Assembly: GCA_035654795.1 (NCBI GenBank)
Contig: DASRWC010000028.1
Span: 1 to 17,971, forward strand
DNA: 17,971 bases
DNA from: JAAYLC01 sp035654795
Lineage (GTDB): Bacteria > Bacteroidota > Bacteroidia > Flavobacteriales > Flavobacteriaceae
Direction of reading: 5' to 3'
The position numbers were made by a program, and so were the translations under genes. Below, piece after piece: positions 7,090 through 13,895 of the stretch; positions within the stretch are counted from its first letter, which is position 1, and the number at the start of each line of letters is the position of its first letter. The notes beneath the pieces were generated by a model. The model did not search any database, was not told the origin of the DNA, and was given only the letters and a program-made list of their open reading frames with translations.

Positions 7090-7345
7090 TTCATTAGGAC
7101 AAAGAGGTTGAATCTAGTTTTTACCGTTATTTTGTTCCTACGCGACAGATTCCCGCTGTGTCTTCGTTTTCTCCATTTGAGAAAGTTGATATACACGCTC
7201 TTATCGTTAGTGTCGATGGGAGTGAGAGGTGTAACTGATATGTTATCCCTAACGGGACAAGCTGTGGTTGTTGAGCTCTAGTTTTTACCAATATTTTGTC
7301 ACTACGGGACAGGGTTCTAATTTAGCCTTCTTTTTCTCCTCAAAA
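7090..7345 (+). repeat. Degenerate tandem copies of an interspersed repeat element
   Basis: Two 36-bp segments, 7113-7148 and 7277-7312, match at 31 of 36 positions; each begins TCTAGTTTTTACC and ends CTACGnGACAG. Similarity extends upstream (GGACAAAGAGGTTG near 7097 versus GGGACAAGCTGTGGTTG near 7254) and downstream (CTTCnTTTTCTCC in both). A third, more diverged copy lies between them (about 7209-7259) with GAGAGGTGTAACT and the hairpin-like TCCCTAACGGGA (7246-7257). The GTC...GAC and TCCC..GGGA cores can form short hairpins. This looks like a decayed array of a REP- or MITE-like intergenic family. It fills most of the gap between fabI and the GH25 gene; no gene is supported here. Confidence 0.65.
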
Positions 7346-7390
7346 TAAATATTGATTTGCGTTTTGGATTTTAATTTCCCAAGTCCTTCG

Positions 7391-7421
7391 TCTAACATCT
7401 CAAGTCTCACATCTAACATCT
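7391..7421. repeat. Short tandem TCTAACATCT repeat
   Basis: TCTAACATCT occurs at 7391-7400 and again at 7412-7421, a 21-nt period, with a related CAAGTCTCAC between the copies. It lies just beyond the 3' end of the GH25 gene, in the rest of the gene-free stretch (7346-7447). Nothing else is seen there, and no terminator is clear for the GH25 gene. Confidence 0.5.
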
Positions 7422-7447
7422 TCATAGATTTCCCATACTTCGTCCCT

Positions 7448-8452
7448 TCACAACTCCTCAACGGCAACTTCATTTTCAATAATTGGCGCATGGATCAGCT
7501 TGTATAAATCTTCAAGCGAACCATTAAAGCGATTCCCATCAACGGGAGTAGCAATTCCTTTTATTTTTACCCGCTCTGTGTATTGATGAAAATTCCAAGG
7601 AATGCGGTTCAATCGGCGATGGGGTGGGGTGTAGTCGGCAATCCATATAATATAATCATCAAGATGTCCGCGCAATAAGGTATTGTAAAAATCACTTCCG
7701 GTGTAAACAATAGGTTTTATACCATAATGTTCTTCACAGAGCCGTAGCCAGTTCAGGACACCACGTCTCAAATTTTCCGCACCATATTTACTGTAAACTT
7801 CCACATCCAGAACAGGTGGCAGATCGCCCGGAGAAATTTTTACACTTTTTTTAAAATTGTTAAATTGTAATGTAGAGTTTTCATTGGGTCGGTAATAATG
7901 ATAGGCACCACGTATAAAATGGTGTTCTTGGGCATGCTTCCAATTATATTTAAAATAGGCGTCTTTGCCATTGGTTCCCATGGTGGCACGAATAAAAATG
8001 TATTTGAGCGGATGTTCTGTTTTCCGGAGTTCTGTCCAATCAATACGGCCTTGATAATGAGAGATATCTATTCCGAAAATGTGCGGTGATTGAGAAATTG
8101 CCAAATTTTCATGAACCGGTCCCACAGTGTGAAGAACCTGATCTTTATAATAAAGTACGGTCGAAATAATAATTCCCGAAAAAACAACAATGAGCGGGAG
8201 ATACCATCGCACAAAAGGATGTTTAAACCACGGACGTTTTGTATGATCCGTTTTCTCTCGATATGAATTTCTTTTGGTATCACGGATTTTTTGACGCCGC
8301 TTCCCCATCTGGTAAAACCAAAATAAGAGCAGAAGAAACACAAGCAGCATCACGGCTACGATGGTCCAGAATCGTATGGGATGAAGATCTTTAAAAATAG
8401 ATAACCGCTGTAGCGCACGATCTAATTTGGAAGTAAGAGTCAAGACAATCAT
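7448..8452 (-). CDS. Membrane-anchored GH25-family lysozyme-like protein
   Basis: Glycoside hydrolase family 25 enzymes cut the N-acetylmuramic acid-N-acetylglucosamine bond of peptidoglycan. This 334-residue protein has two hydrophobic segments (about 27-48 and 84-101) joined by a very basic loop (50-80), then a GH25 domain from about 123 to 320. Catalytic-site motifs are FGIDISHYQGRIDW (Asp129), PPVLDVEV (Asp216 and Glu218, the DxE pair) and FHQYTERVKIKGIATPVDGNRF (Asp305). By the positive-inside rule the loop is cytoplasmic and the catalytic domain faces the periplasm, tethered to the inner membrane. This suggests a housekeeping wall-remodelling role rather than a secreted lysozyme. It is convergent with fabI and has a -7 box 29 nt upstream. 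The domain call is firm; substrate and role are inferred. Confidence 0.9.
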   Translation of the reverse strand: MIVLTLTSKLDRALQRLSIFKDLHPIRFWTIVAVMLLVFLLLLFWFYQMGKRRQKIRDTKRNSYREKTDHTKRPWFKHPFVRWYLPLIVVFSGIIISTVLYYKDQVLHTVGPVHENLAISQSPHIFGIDISHYQGRIDWTELRKTEHPLKYIFIRATMGTNGKDAYFKYNWKHAQEHHFIRGAYHYYRPNENSTLQFNNFKKSVKISPGDLPPVLDVEVYSKYGAENLRRGVLNWLRLCEEHYGIKPIVYTGSDFYNTLLRGHLDDYIIWIADYTPPHRRLNRIPWNFHQYTERVKIKGIATPVDGNRFNGSLEDLYKLIHAPIIENEVAVEEL

Positions 8453-8480
8453 TAAAAAATTATAGGTTTCAAGGAAAAGC

Positions 8481-8488
8481 CAAATGTA
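8481..8488 (-). promoter_or_regulatory. -7 promoter box upstream of the GH25 gene
   Basis: Read on the minus strand, TAcaTTTG lies at 8488-8481, giving a start near 8476 and a leader of about 24 nt to the ATG at 8452. A TTTG occurs only 13 nt upstream (8505-8502), shorter than the usual 17-23 nt spacer, so the -33 match is poor. Confidence 0.45.
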
Positions 8489-8605
8489 TTTTAAAAATTA
8501 TCAAAATGTTTACGGTTTCCCGTATCTGGTCTCTTCGTATGTGGAGACGGTTTCTTTATAAATAGAATTCTCATGATTGCCGTTGTTCTCCCGGTTTAGA
8601 CAAAC

Positions 8606-9823
8606 TCAAATTCTTCGATTTGGTAACAAAGGCGGAGCATCTCCGGAAAACGGATTCCACCGGCCGATGGTTTTGGCATGCATTCCGGCAGCACGCATTA
8701 CAGCCCGATCTCCAAAACGTTCCCGCATCCGATCCATAGCATGATACAAATTGATTATCTTTTCTTCATCTTCAAACAAATCAATCTGATGCGCACCTTC
8801 TACCAAATGACTGAATTTAACTCCCACCATACGCACCAATAATCGTCTGGTATAGAGTTTTCGGAACAATTCCATAACCACAGGAATAATCTTATGATCG
8901 GCTGCGCTATAAGGAATTTTTCGCTGTATGCTCTGCGTCTGGAAATCAGAATAACGAATTTTAAAAGAAACACAGGCGGTCAGTTTATTCCCGCGTCGCA
9001 ATTGAAATACAAGATTTTCTGCCATCGCTAGAATAATTCCTTCCAGTCGTTTAACATCAGTGGTGTCTCGTTCAAAAGAACGTTCGGTAGAAATCGATTT
9101 GCGTTCGGTATATTGTATCACGGGAGTATGGTCTATACCATTGGCTTTCTCCCAGATTGTCTGACCGTTTTTACCGAGAATTTTCGACATCATTTCCATC
9201 GGCATCTCCTGAACTGTGCGAATATGTTTTAATCCAAGATCACATAACAGCCGGTAAGTTGTATCGCCAACCATGGGAATTTTCTTTACCGACAAGGGAG
9301 AGAGGAAAGGTTTCTCAGTACCTTTCTCAATGCATTTCTGATTGTTGGGTTTAGCCTCTCCGGTCGCAATTTTAGATACTGTTTTATTGACAGAGAGTCC
9401 GAAAGAAATAGGCAATCCGGTTTCTTTAATAATGCGATGACGCAATTCAGAAGCGAGCTTCATACATCCGAAATACTTATCCATTCCCGTGAGATCAATG
9501 TAAAATTCATCTACCGAAGATTTTTCATAAAGAGGAACGTTTTCTTTAATAATATCTGTAACCTCTTCTGAAAATTTACTGTAAATCGATGCGTCTCCTC
9601 GTAGGATCACTGCCTCAGGACAAAGTTGTTTAGCCATCCTCATAGGCATAGCAGAATGAATCCCATATCTCCGGGCTTCATAACTGCAAGAAGCTACTAC
9701 ACCTCGGTCCGTATTGCTTCCAATCAAAACCGGCTTCCCTTCCAGCTGACTGTCAAGTCTTCGTTCACAAGACACAAAAAAAGTGTCCAGATCCATATGC
9801 ACAATGTTGCGATTATCTGCCAT
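8606..9823 (-). CDS. dinB: DNA polymerase IV (Y-family translesion polymerase)
   Basis: DinB copies past damaged bases with low fidelity and no proofreading. From the ATG at 9823 the product is 405 residues: MADNRNIVHMDLDTFFVSCERR with metal ligands Asp11 and Asp13-region and steric-gate Phe16, KSSVDEFYID with Asp105/Glu106, the SFGLSVNKTVSKIATGEAKPN palm/thumb motif, a helix-hairpin-helix thumb (KKIPMVGDTTYRLLCDLGLKHI) and the little-finger domain (to about 380). The open frame runs 25 codons further to an ATG at 9898, but I chose 9823 because GAGGAG lies 6 nt upstream (a rare good Shine-Dalgarno here) and a full promoter lies at 9846-9875, inside the longer frame. An ATG at 9829 is a near rival. 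It could follow mscS but has its own promoter. Confidence 0.92.
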   Translation of the reverse strand: MADNRNIVHMDLDTFFVSCERRLDSQLEGKPVLIGSNTDRGVVASCSYEARRYGIHSAMPMRMAKQLCPEAVILRGDASIYSKFSEEVTDIIKENVPLYEKSSVDEFYIDLTGMDKYFGCMKLASELRHRIIKETGLPISFGLSVNKTVSKIATGEAKPNNQKCIEKGTEKPFLSPLSVKKIPMVGDTTYRLLCDLGLKHIRTVQEMPMEMMSKILGKNGQTIWEKANGIDHTPVIQYTERKSISTERSFERDTTDVKRLEGIILAMAENLVFQLRRGNKLTACVSFKIRYSDFQTQSIQRKIPYSAADHKIIPVVMELFRKLYTRRLLVRMVGVKFSHLVEGAHQIDLFEDEEKIINLYHAMDRMRERFGDRAVMRAAGMHAKTIGRWNPFSGDAPPLLPNRRI

Positions 9824-9845
9824 ATCCATCTCCTCAATAAAATCC

Positions 9846-9875
9846 CAAAGATAACCAACAATGGATTTAATCCAA
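9846..9875 (-). promoter_or_regulatory. Bacteroidota-type promoter for dinB
   Basis: On the minus strand TTG (9875-9873), a 19-nt spacer and TAtcTTTG (9853-9846) match the Bacteroidota consensus fully. Transcription should start near 9841, giving an 18-nt leader with the GAGGAG ribosome site before the ATG at 9823. It lies in the gap between mscS and dinB and excludes the longer reading frame as the translated form. Confidence 0.65.
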
Positions 9876-9924
9876 TAAATAAATTGGAATTTATCCAAAA
9901 AAAGAACTTGAAATAGTTTAATTT

Positions 9925-11724
9925 CTACCGGCTTCCCCCATCCTTTTGAACCAGATAATGTGGAGACATAATTTCAATATTGCGCTCCTTAAACACATCT
10001 TGAATGTTTTCATGCAGTTGTGAATAAATACTCCCTTGCCTGTTGGCTTCCCGGATATAAGCATTCAAATCATAAACCGCATTAAATTCCTGAAGAGAGA
10101 CCTGTTGTACAAAAGGAGCAGGCTCTTTAAGAATTAAATCTGTGCGTAAGGCAGCTTCTATCAAAGCATCATGAACCTCTTTCCAGGGCACATCATAACC
10201 AATATTGACTTTAGTGTGGATAATCAGCCCCTTATCCGGCGCATCGGCACTATAATTAATAGTATGACTGCTCATTACAGTGGAATTCGGAATGGAAATA
10301 ATTTCATTCTGAGTGGTGCGAACACGAGTTACCAACAAAGATTTCTCAATCACATCTCCCGATATTTCTCCAATTCGAACGCGATCGCCAATAGTAAAAA
10401 GACGCATATACGTAAGGACCAATCCTGCAATCACGTTAGATAAAGATCCGGCAGAACCGAAAGTGAAAAGAAATCCTAAGAATACAGAAACTCCTTTAAA
10501 AATAGGAGACTCGCTTCCCGGCAGATAAGGCCAGATCACAACTACCATAAAAGCAATCAGAAGTACTCTTACAATCTGATAAGTAGGCTCAGCCCAATCT
10601 CTGTAAAATCCGTTTAAAACCAAATTTCCGCGTGCAATTTCATTTTTTAAATATCGCGTGAGACGGAGAACATAACGGAAAATAATGACGATAACGACAA
10701 TGGTTATTAAATCAGGAAGATAATTCCAAAAAGATAAAAAGATACGTTTTAAAGGATTCGTTATGTATCCAAATAAAGTGGATGCGAAATGCTCTGTCCA
10801 AGGAAAGAGTCCGAAAAGAATGGGTAACGCAATGTAAATGGCAGTAAGAATAACAAACCATTTGATAATCCGATTCACCAGAAGTAACACATCAATCTGT
10901 TTATCGGCATCAAATAAGGTGTAATTCTTGATTTGAACTCCTTTAATTTTCTGACCTTTCTGTAGTTGTATTCTTACCGAAACCCAATTAAAGAATTTGG
11001 AAATGTATTTAATGAGTGCCGCAATCACAATCAAAACCAATATAGCGAGCCCCACTTTTTTGAGTATGTTTAAGTATCCGGTTTCTTCCTGATATTGCGT
11101 AACAACTTGCGAAATCTTATCCCGATATTCACCGGCCAGTGCATCGCGAGTGGAATCATTCCACAACCCATCAGTTTCGGTAACGCTCATCACAATTAAA
11201 TCACCATAAACAATATCTTCCGTACTTCCGGCATTGACAGTAACCAAAGCTTCGTGATTGAAATCGGGCAGATTTCCTAAACGATGAATTTTAGAAGTGG
11301 CTGATTCAGCTCTCTCCTTCGGAGAAAAACTTCCTATTTTTGAATATAGAAAGAAGAGTGTATCGTTAAAAAATCCGTGAACGGGATAGCCTTTGGTCGT
11401 GCTCTTTAAAGAATCAATGCGGGCTTTCTTTTCGCGGAGTCGTTCATTTTCTTTCTCAGTTATCGCTAAAAGTTGCTCTTGAAGTTCTTCCTTTTTTAGA
11501 TTATCTGTCGTTTTTAGTGCACTTATTTCACGATACAGTTCTTCCTTTTTAATTGAATCTTCAACACGCTGCCTTTCAATTTCCTGCAGACGCTTATTAT
11601 AATTTTCCAACAAGACAAGATTTAAGGAATCTTTTGTTGTAGTGGAGCTGTCAGCTTGAGCAAAACCTATTTTTCCCATAAAAAGCAGGAGTGCGGAAAG
11701 CAAGAAGAATTTAATCGAATTCAT
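9925..11724 (-). CDS. MscS-family mechanosensitive ion channel, large form
   Basis: Channels of this family open under membrane tension to release solutes during osmotic downshock. I use the ATG at 11724 because it gives MNSIKFFLLSALLLFMGKIGFAQA, a signal peptide; upstream only a TTG is available. The 599-residue product has a periplasmic, Lys/Glu-rich coiled coil (about 40-110), a globular periplasmic part (110-215), then membrane segments near 222-241, 288-307, 339-356, 384-401 and 412-440. The last carries the MscS pore pattern FGSAGSLSNVIAGLVLTY followed by IGDRVRIGEISGDVIEKSLLVTRVRT and NSTVMSSHTINYS, the beta-domain. A C-terminal alpha/beta domain ends near 595. This is longer than E. 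coli MscS (286) and resembles extended MscS homologues in Bacteroidota. Gating is not readable from sequence. Confidence 0.9.
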   Translation of the reverse strand: MNSIKFFLLSALLLFMGKIGFAQADSSTTTKDSLNLVLLENYNKRLQEIERQRVEDSIKKEELYREISALKTTDNLKKEELQEQLLAITEKENERLREKKARIDSLKSTTKGYPVHGFFNDTLFFLYSKIGSFSPKERAESATSKIHRLGNLPDFNHEALVTVNAGSTEDIVYGDLIVMSVTETDGLWNDSTRDALAGEYRDKISQVVTQYQEETGYLNILKKVGLAILVLIVIAALIKYISKFFNWVSVRIQLQKGQKIKGVQIKNYTLFDADKQIDVLLLVNRIIKWFVILTAIYIALPILFGLFPWTEHFASTLFGYITNPLKRIFLSFWNYLPDLITIVVIVIIFRYVLRLTRYLKNEIARGNLVLNGFYRDWAEPTYQIVRVLLIAFMVVVIWPYLPGSESPIFKGVSVFLGFLFTFGSAGSLSNVIAGLVLTYMRLFTIGDRVRIGEISGDVIEKSLLVTRVRTTQNEIISIPNSTVMSSHTINYSADAPDKGLIIHTKVNIGYDVPWKEVHDALIEAALRTDLILKEPAPFVQQVSLQEFNAVYDLNAYIREANRQGSIYSQLHENIQDVFKERNIEIMSPHYLVQKDGGSR

Positions 11725-11770
11725 AAGCGGAATGGATTGAGAATATGACAATATACAGATAAAAAAGAGG

Positions 11771-11778
11771 CAAACATA
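11771..11778 (-). promoter_or_regulatory. -7 promoter box upstream of the mscS-family gene
   Basis: TAtgTTTG on the minus strand (11778-11771) would give a start near 11766 and a leader of about 42 nt to the ATG at 11724, which supports that ATG. The -33 region has only a TTTT stretch at the expected distance. Confidence 0.45.
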
Positions 11779-11884
11779 AGACCAAAAAGATCCTCTTAAA
11801 AGTCGAAGATATTAAAAAAGAATGGAAAGATTATCCAAGTCTGTTAAGATGATAAGTATCATATTTAGATTCATTCTAAGATGG

Positions 11885-11892
11885 TATTTTCG
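11885..11892 (+). promoter_or_regulatory. Weak candidate -7 box for the thioredoxin-fold gene
   Basis: TAttTTcG at 11885-11892 matches the -7 box except for one base and would put the transcription start near 11897, consistent with translation from the ATG at 11914. It lies inside the longer reading frame that begins at 11881. No -33 box is seen. Confidence 0.28.
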
Positions 11893-11913
11893 CACTTTAA
11901 AGCTGTCACAGAT

Positions 11914-12510
11914 ATGAAAAACATTATTCAAGAAGCAGTTGCTAAAGCAATGTCATACGCTCAATATAATTTATTATTCCAACAATTAGTTGCCGAAAAT
12001 AGAACCACAGGAGAGGAAACTCAAGAAAAAATCGATTACACAAAACTTAATTTAAGCAGGACAAAGCGCTTGGACAAAACGGCTCAAATAGAGGATGCAC
12101 ATGCCGAAGTTTTTGGTGCTCTTGAAAATTCACAGACCTGGTTGGTGATCAGCGAACCCTGGTGTGGAGATGCTGCTCAAACCTTGCCCTACTTAAACAA
12201 AATAGCTGAACTGTCTGATCGAATCGATTTGAAAATTGTATTGCGAGATGAAAATCCTGAGCTTATGGATTTGTTCTTAACAAATGGATCTCGTTCCATT
12301 CCTATCCTGATTATTCTTGATGAGGAGATGGAGGTGTTGGCGAAATGGGGACCTCGATCTGCAAAAGCTACAAAAATGGTGGCAGACTATAAAGAAGAAC
12401 ATGGTGTTCTGGATGCCGCTTTTAAAGAGCAACTTCAAGTGTGGTACAATAATAATAAAGGAGAAGCCATTGTTTCTGAACTTGCAGAGATGATGAACGA
12501 ATTTGCATAA
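11914..12510 (+). CDS. Thioredoxin-fold family protein with a single-cysteine WCGDAA motif
   Basis: I choose the ATG at 11914 (MKNIIQEAVAKAMSYAQYN) since homologues I know start there; the frame extends to an ATG at 11881 that adds 11 residues without a clear role. The 198-residue product has an N-terminal helical segment (TTGEETQEKIDYTKLNLSRTKRLDK, about 31-55), then a thioredoxin fold: strand TWLVISEPWCGDAAQ (76-89) with the active-site position WCGDAA, a CxxA form that has the nucleophilic Cys84 but no resolving cysteine, then KIVLRDENPELMDLFLTNGSRSIP, with cis-Pro130, and KWGPRS. This is the thioredoxin_9-like family common in flavobacteria. One cysteine argues against a normal disulfide reductase; an intermolecular or thiol-sensing role is possible. 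It stands alone and ends at a bidirectional terminator. Confidence 0.85.
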   Translation: MKNIIQEAVAKAMSYAQYNLLFQQLVAENRTTGEETQEKIDYTKLNLSRTKRLDKTAQIEDAHAEVFGALENSQTWLVISEPWCGDAAQTLPYLNKIAELSDRIDLKIVLRDENPELMDLFLTNGSRSIPILIILDEEMEVLAKWGPRSAKATKMVADYKEEHGVLDAAFKEQLQVWYNNNKGEAIVSELAEMMNEFA

Positions 12511-12545
12511 TATTTTCTTTGCGAAAATGGTTAGTTGATTAGGAT

Positions 12546-12578
12546 AAAAAATCCGGGCTGTGGAGTCCGGATTTTTTT
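12546..12578. terminator. Bidirectional intrinsic terminator between convergent genes
   Basis: ATCCGGGCT (12551-12559) pairs with AGTCCGGAT (12564-12572) with one G-T wobble and a GTGG loop, giving a 9-bp stem. It is flanked by AAAAA (12546-12550) on the left and seven T (12572-12578) on the right, so it can terminate the thioredoxin-fold gene from the left and the araC gene from the right. Confidence 0.85.
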
Positions 12579-12586
12579 AGCTCATC

Positions 12587-13549
12587 CTACAGCTGTTTCT
12601 GATAATTACTAGGACTCACCCCAAACTTTCTTTTAAAAGCGGTGCTGAAATGCTGCGGATTCTTATATCCCACAACCTCTGAAATCTCGGCAATAGATTT
12701 TTCTTTTTCCACAAGCAATTTTGCGGCAGTCTCCATTTTCAAATCTGCCCAAAATCCGAAAACTGTGGTGCCAAATAATTCTTTAAACTCGTGTTTAAGC
12801 GTGTATTCATTGGTGCCGACTACCTGAGCCAAATCGTGAAGAGAATGATTTTCTGCCAGATGTGCCGAGATAAAATCGCGAACCCGATACATTTTCTCTA
12901 AAATTATTTTGCGTGCGGGTGGAGTGGCATCACAAACAGTACAGAGTTCTTCAAGCTGGATAGACAGCAATTCCATAATCTTTCCTTTTAAAAAGATGTC
13001 ACGGAACTCATTGTCTTTTGTAAATTCTCTGATCTCTTTAATAACTCTATAGATTGGAACACTTAGCATCCCCGGCTTTTCCCGCAAAACTGAAAAATAT
13101 CCGGCCTTCATCTGCTTGTAGAAATTCTCAAAAACTGTTTCAGATTTGGGAAAATATCTGTTGAAGACAGCAAAAGGAAGCGTGATGTAAAAAGCTTCAT
13201 AGGTGCCTTCTGAAAAATGAAACAGTGCTTTTAGCGGATGTGTATAAAGCACATTATGCGTAGAGGAGATAAATGAAATCTGCCCGAATGTTTCTGAATA
13301 GGCGTGAAACGTTCCGTCAAGACAAAAATAAAGTAGCACCTGATCTTCTTTGATCTCTACCGGAACGCGCATTTCCTGAGTAACTTCAGCCTTTACATAT
13401 ACAAATCGCACTTCTTCAAGTTTTGCAATATTGTATTCCCCCTTAAACGTAGGGTAATTGATAATCATCCGGTGACCATTTTTTTCAAATATGGTCTCCA
13501 CAGCCTTTGAAGCCTCATGATTTACAGAAGTTTGTGAAATACTACTCAT
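12587..13549 (-). CDS. AraC-family transcriptional regulator of the adjacent receptor locus
   Basis: The 320-residue product has an N-terminal ligand-sensing beta-barrel-like region (about 1-210) and a C-terminal AraC DNA-binding domain (about 215-320). The domain has a first helix-turn-helix (HLAENHSLHDLAQVVGTNEYTLKHEFKELFG) and a second with the family signature IAEISEVVGYKNPQHFSTAFKRKFGVSPSNYQK. MRVPVEIKEDQVLLYFCLDG and the later LFHFSEGTYEAFYITLPFAVFNRYFP resemble PchR-like regulators that control siderophore or heme receptors in this phylum (moderate). It is divergent from the TonB receptor operon at 13896, so it probably controls that operon and itself. A -7 box lies 74 nt upstream, and a tandem motif sits in the leader. 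The effector cannot be read from sequence. Confidence 0.92.
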   Translation of the reverse strand: MSSISQTSVNHEASKAVETIFEKNGHRMIINYPTFKGEYNIAKLEEVRFVYVKAEVTQEMRVPVEIKEDQVLLYFCLDGTFHAYSETFGQISFISSTHNVLYTHPLKALFHFSEGTYEAFYITLPFAVFNRYFPKSETVFENFYKQMKAGYFSVLREKPGMLSVPIYRVIKEIREFTKDNEFRDIFLKGKIMELLSIQLEELCTVCDATPPARKIILEKMYRVRDFISAHLAENHSLHDLAQVVGTNEYTLKHEFKELFGTTVFGFWADLKMETAAKLLVEKEKSIAEISEVVGYKNPQHFSTAFKRKFGVSPSNYQKQL

Positions 13550-13553
13550 TCCG

Positions 13554-13586
13554 TTTGGCGTAGGTTTGACTCTTTTTGGCGTAAGT
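13554..13586. promoter_or_regulatory. Tandem 12-bp motif, candidate AraC operator
   Basis: TTTGGCGTAGGT (13554-13565) and TTTGGCGTAAGT (13575-13586) differ at one of 12 positions and are spaced 21 bp, two helical turns, the spacing and same orientation expected for an AraC-family regulator contacting DNA with two subunits. They lie 5-37 nt upstream of the araC ATG, inside its inferred leader (start near 13611), which would suit autorepression. A related TTTGCGGCGTAAA lies at 13851-13863, near the receptor promoter. Binding is inferred. Confidence 0.5.
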
Positions 13587-13615
13587 TGTTGTTAGTCAAT
13601 GATTTTTAAGTGAGG

Positions 13616-13623
13616 CAAAGATA
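13616..13623 (-). promoter_or_regulatory. -7 promoter box for araC
   Basis: Read on the minus strand, TAtcTTTG lies at 13623-13616 and places the start near 13611, with a leader of about 61 nt that contains the tandem motif. The usual -33 TTG is absent, so an activator or a weak promoter is likely. Confidence 0.45.
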
Positions 13624-13895
13624 GTAATTTATAAAGAAATTGAGTAGGGAGATGGATTCTAATAATTGGAAGAACCAACACGGAAAACAGCCTTTTTGTG
13701 ACGACTTCTATAGCATTACGAAAAAACAGAAACCTCCTCTGGTCCTATGCCTTGCTGTCATTCGATTTTTGTCTCTCCATTCTCACCGGCTCTTCCGCGT
13801 AGGTATTATTCCGAATTACGTAAACAAAACCCTGAAAGCTGAAGATAATTTTGCGGCGTAAAACATAATTATCTACCCGACCATCCGGAATTGTT
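13624..13895. other. Intergenic region between araC and the receptor operon
   Basis: About 270 nt separate the araC promoter from the receptor ATG. It holds the -7 box for the receptor (13846-13853) and otherwise no convincing gene. The plus-strand frame from ATG 13652 to 13861 (70 codons) has no recognisable family and overlaps the promoter. The minus strand has a 44-codon frame without a start codon (about 13744-13893) with protein-like composition, which may be a remnant. I do not recognise a riboswitch. Confidence 0.5.
13846..13853 (+). promoter_or_regulatory. -7 promoter box for the TonB receptor operon
   Basis: TAatTTTG at 13846-13853 is a perfect -7 box that would start transcription near 13858, about 37 nt upstream of the receptor ATG. 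No TTG is present 17-23 nt upstream, as is common in promoters that need an activator such as the divergent AraC regulator. Confidence 0.45.

Noticed and set aside
7078..7281. Plus-strand frame of about 67 codons after fabI
   Set aside because: It lies over the degenerate repeat array and its peptide is repeat-derived; there is no start context or family.
7090..7345. CRISPR-like array in the repeated region
   Set aside because: Copies are degenerate, unequally spaced and without uniform spacers; no cas genes are nearby.
7285..7491. Minus-strand frame overlapping the end of the GH25 gene
   Set aside because: It shadows the GH25 gene in another frame and then runs through the TCTAACATCT repeat, which explains its length.
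8529..8548. GTCTC / GAGAC inverted repeat between GH25 and dinB
   Set aside because: Only a 5-bp stem with a 10-nt loop and no T run on either strand, so no terminator is supported.
9901..9924. GAAAT / ATTTC pairing after the mscS-family gene (minus strand)
   Set aside because: An AT-only-type stem of 5 bp with the T run several bases away is too weak to call a terminator.
13652..13861. Plus-strand frame of 70 codons between araC and the receptor gene
   Set aside because: No family pattern, no ribosome site, and its 3' end contains the likely receptor promoter. Composition looks random.
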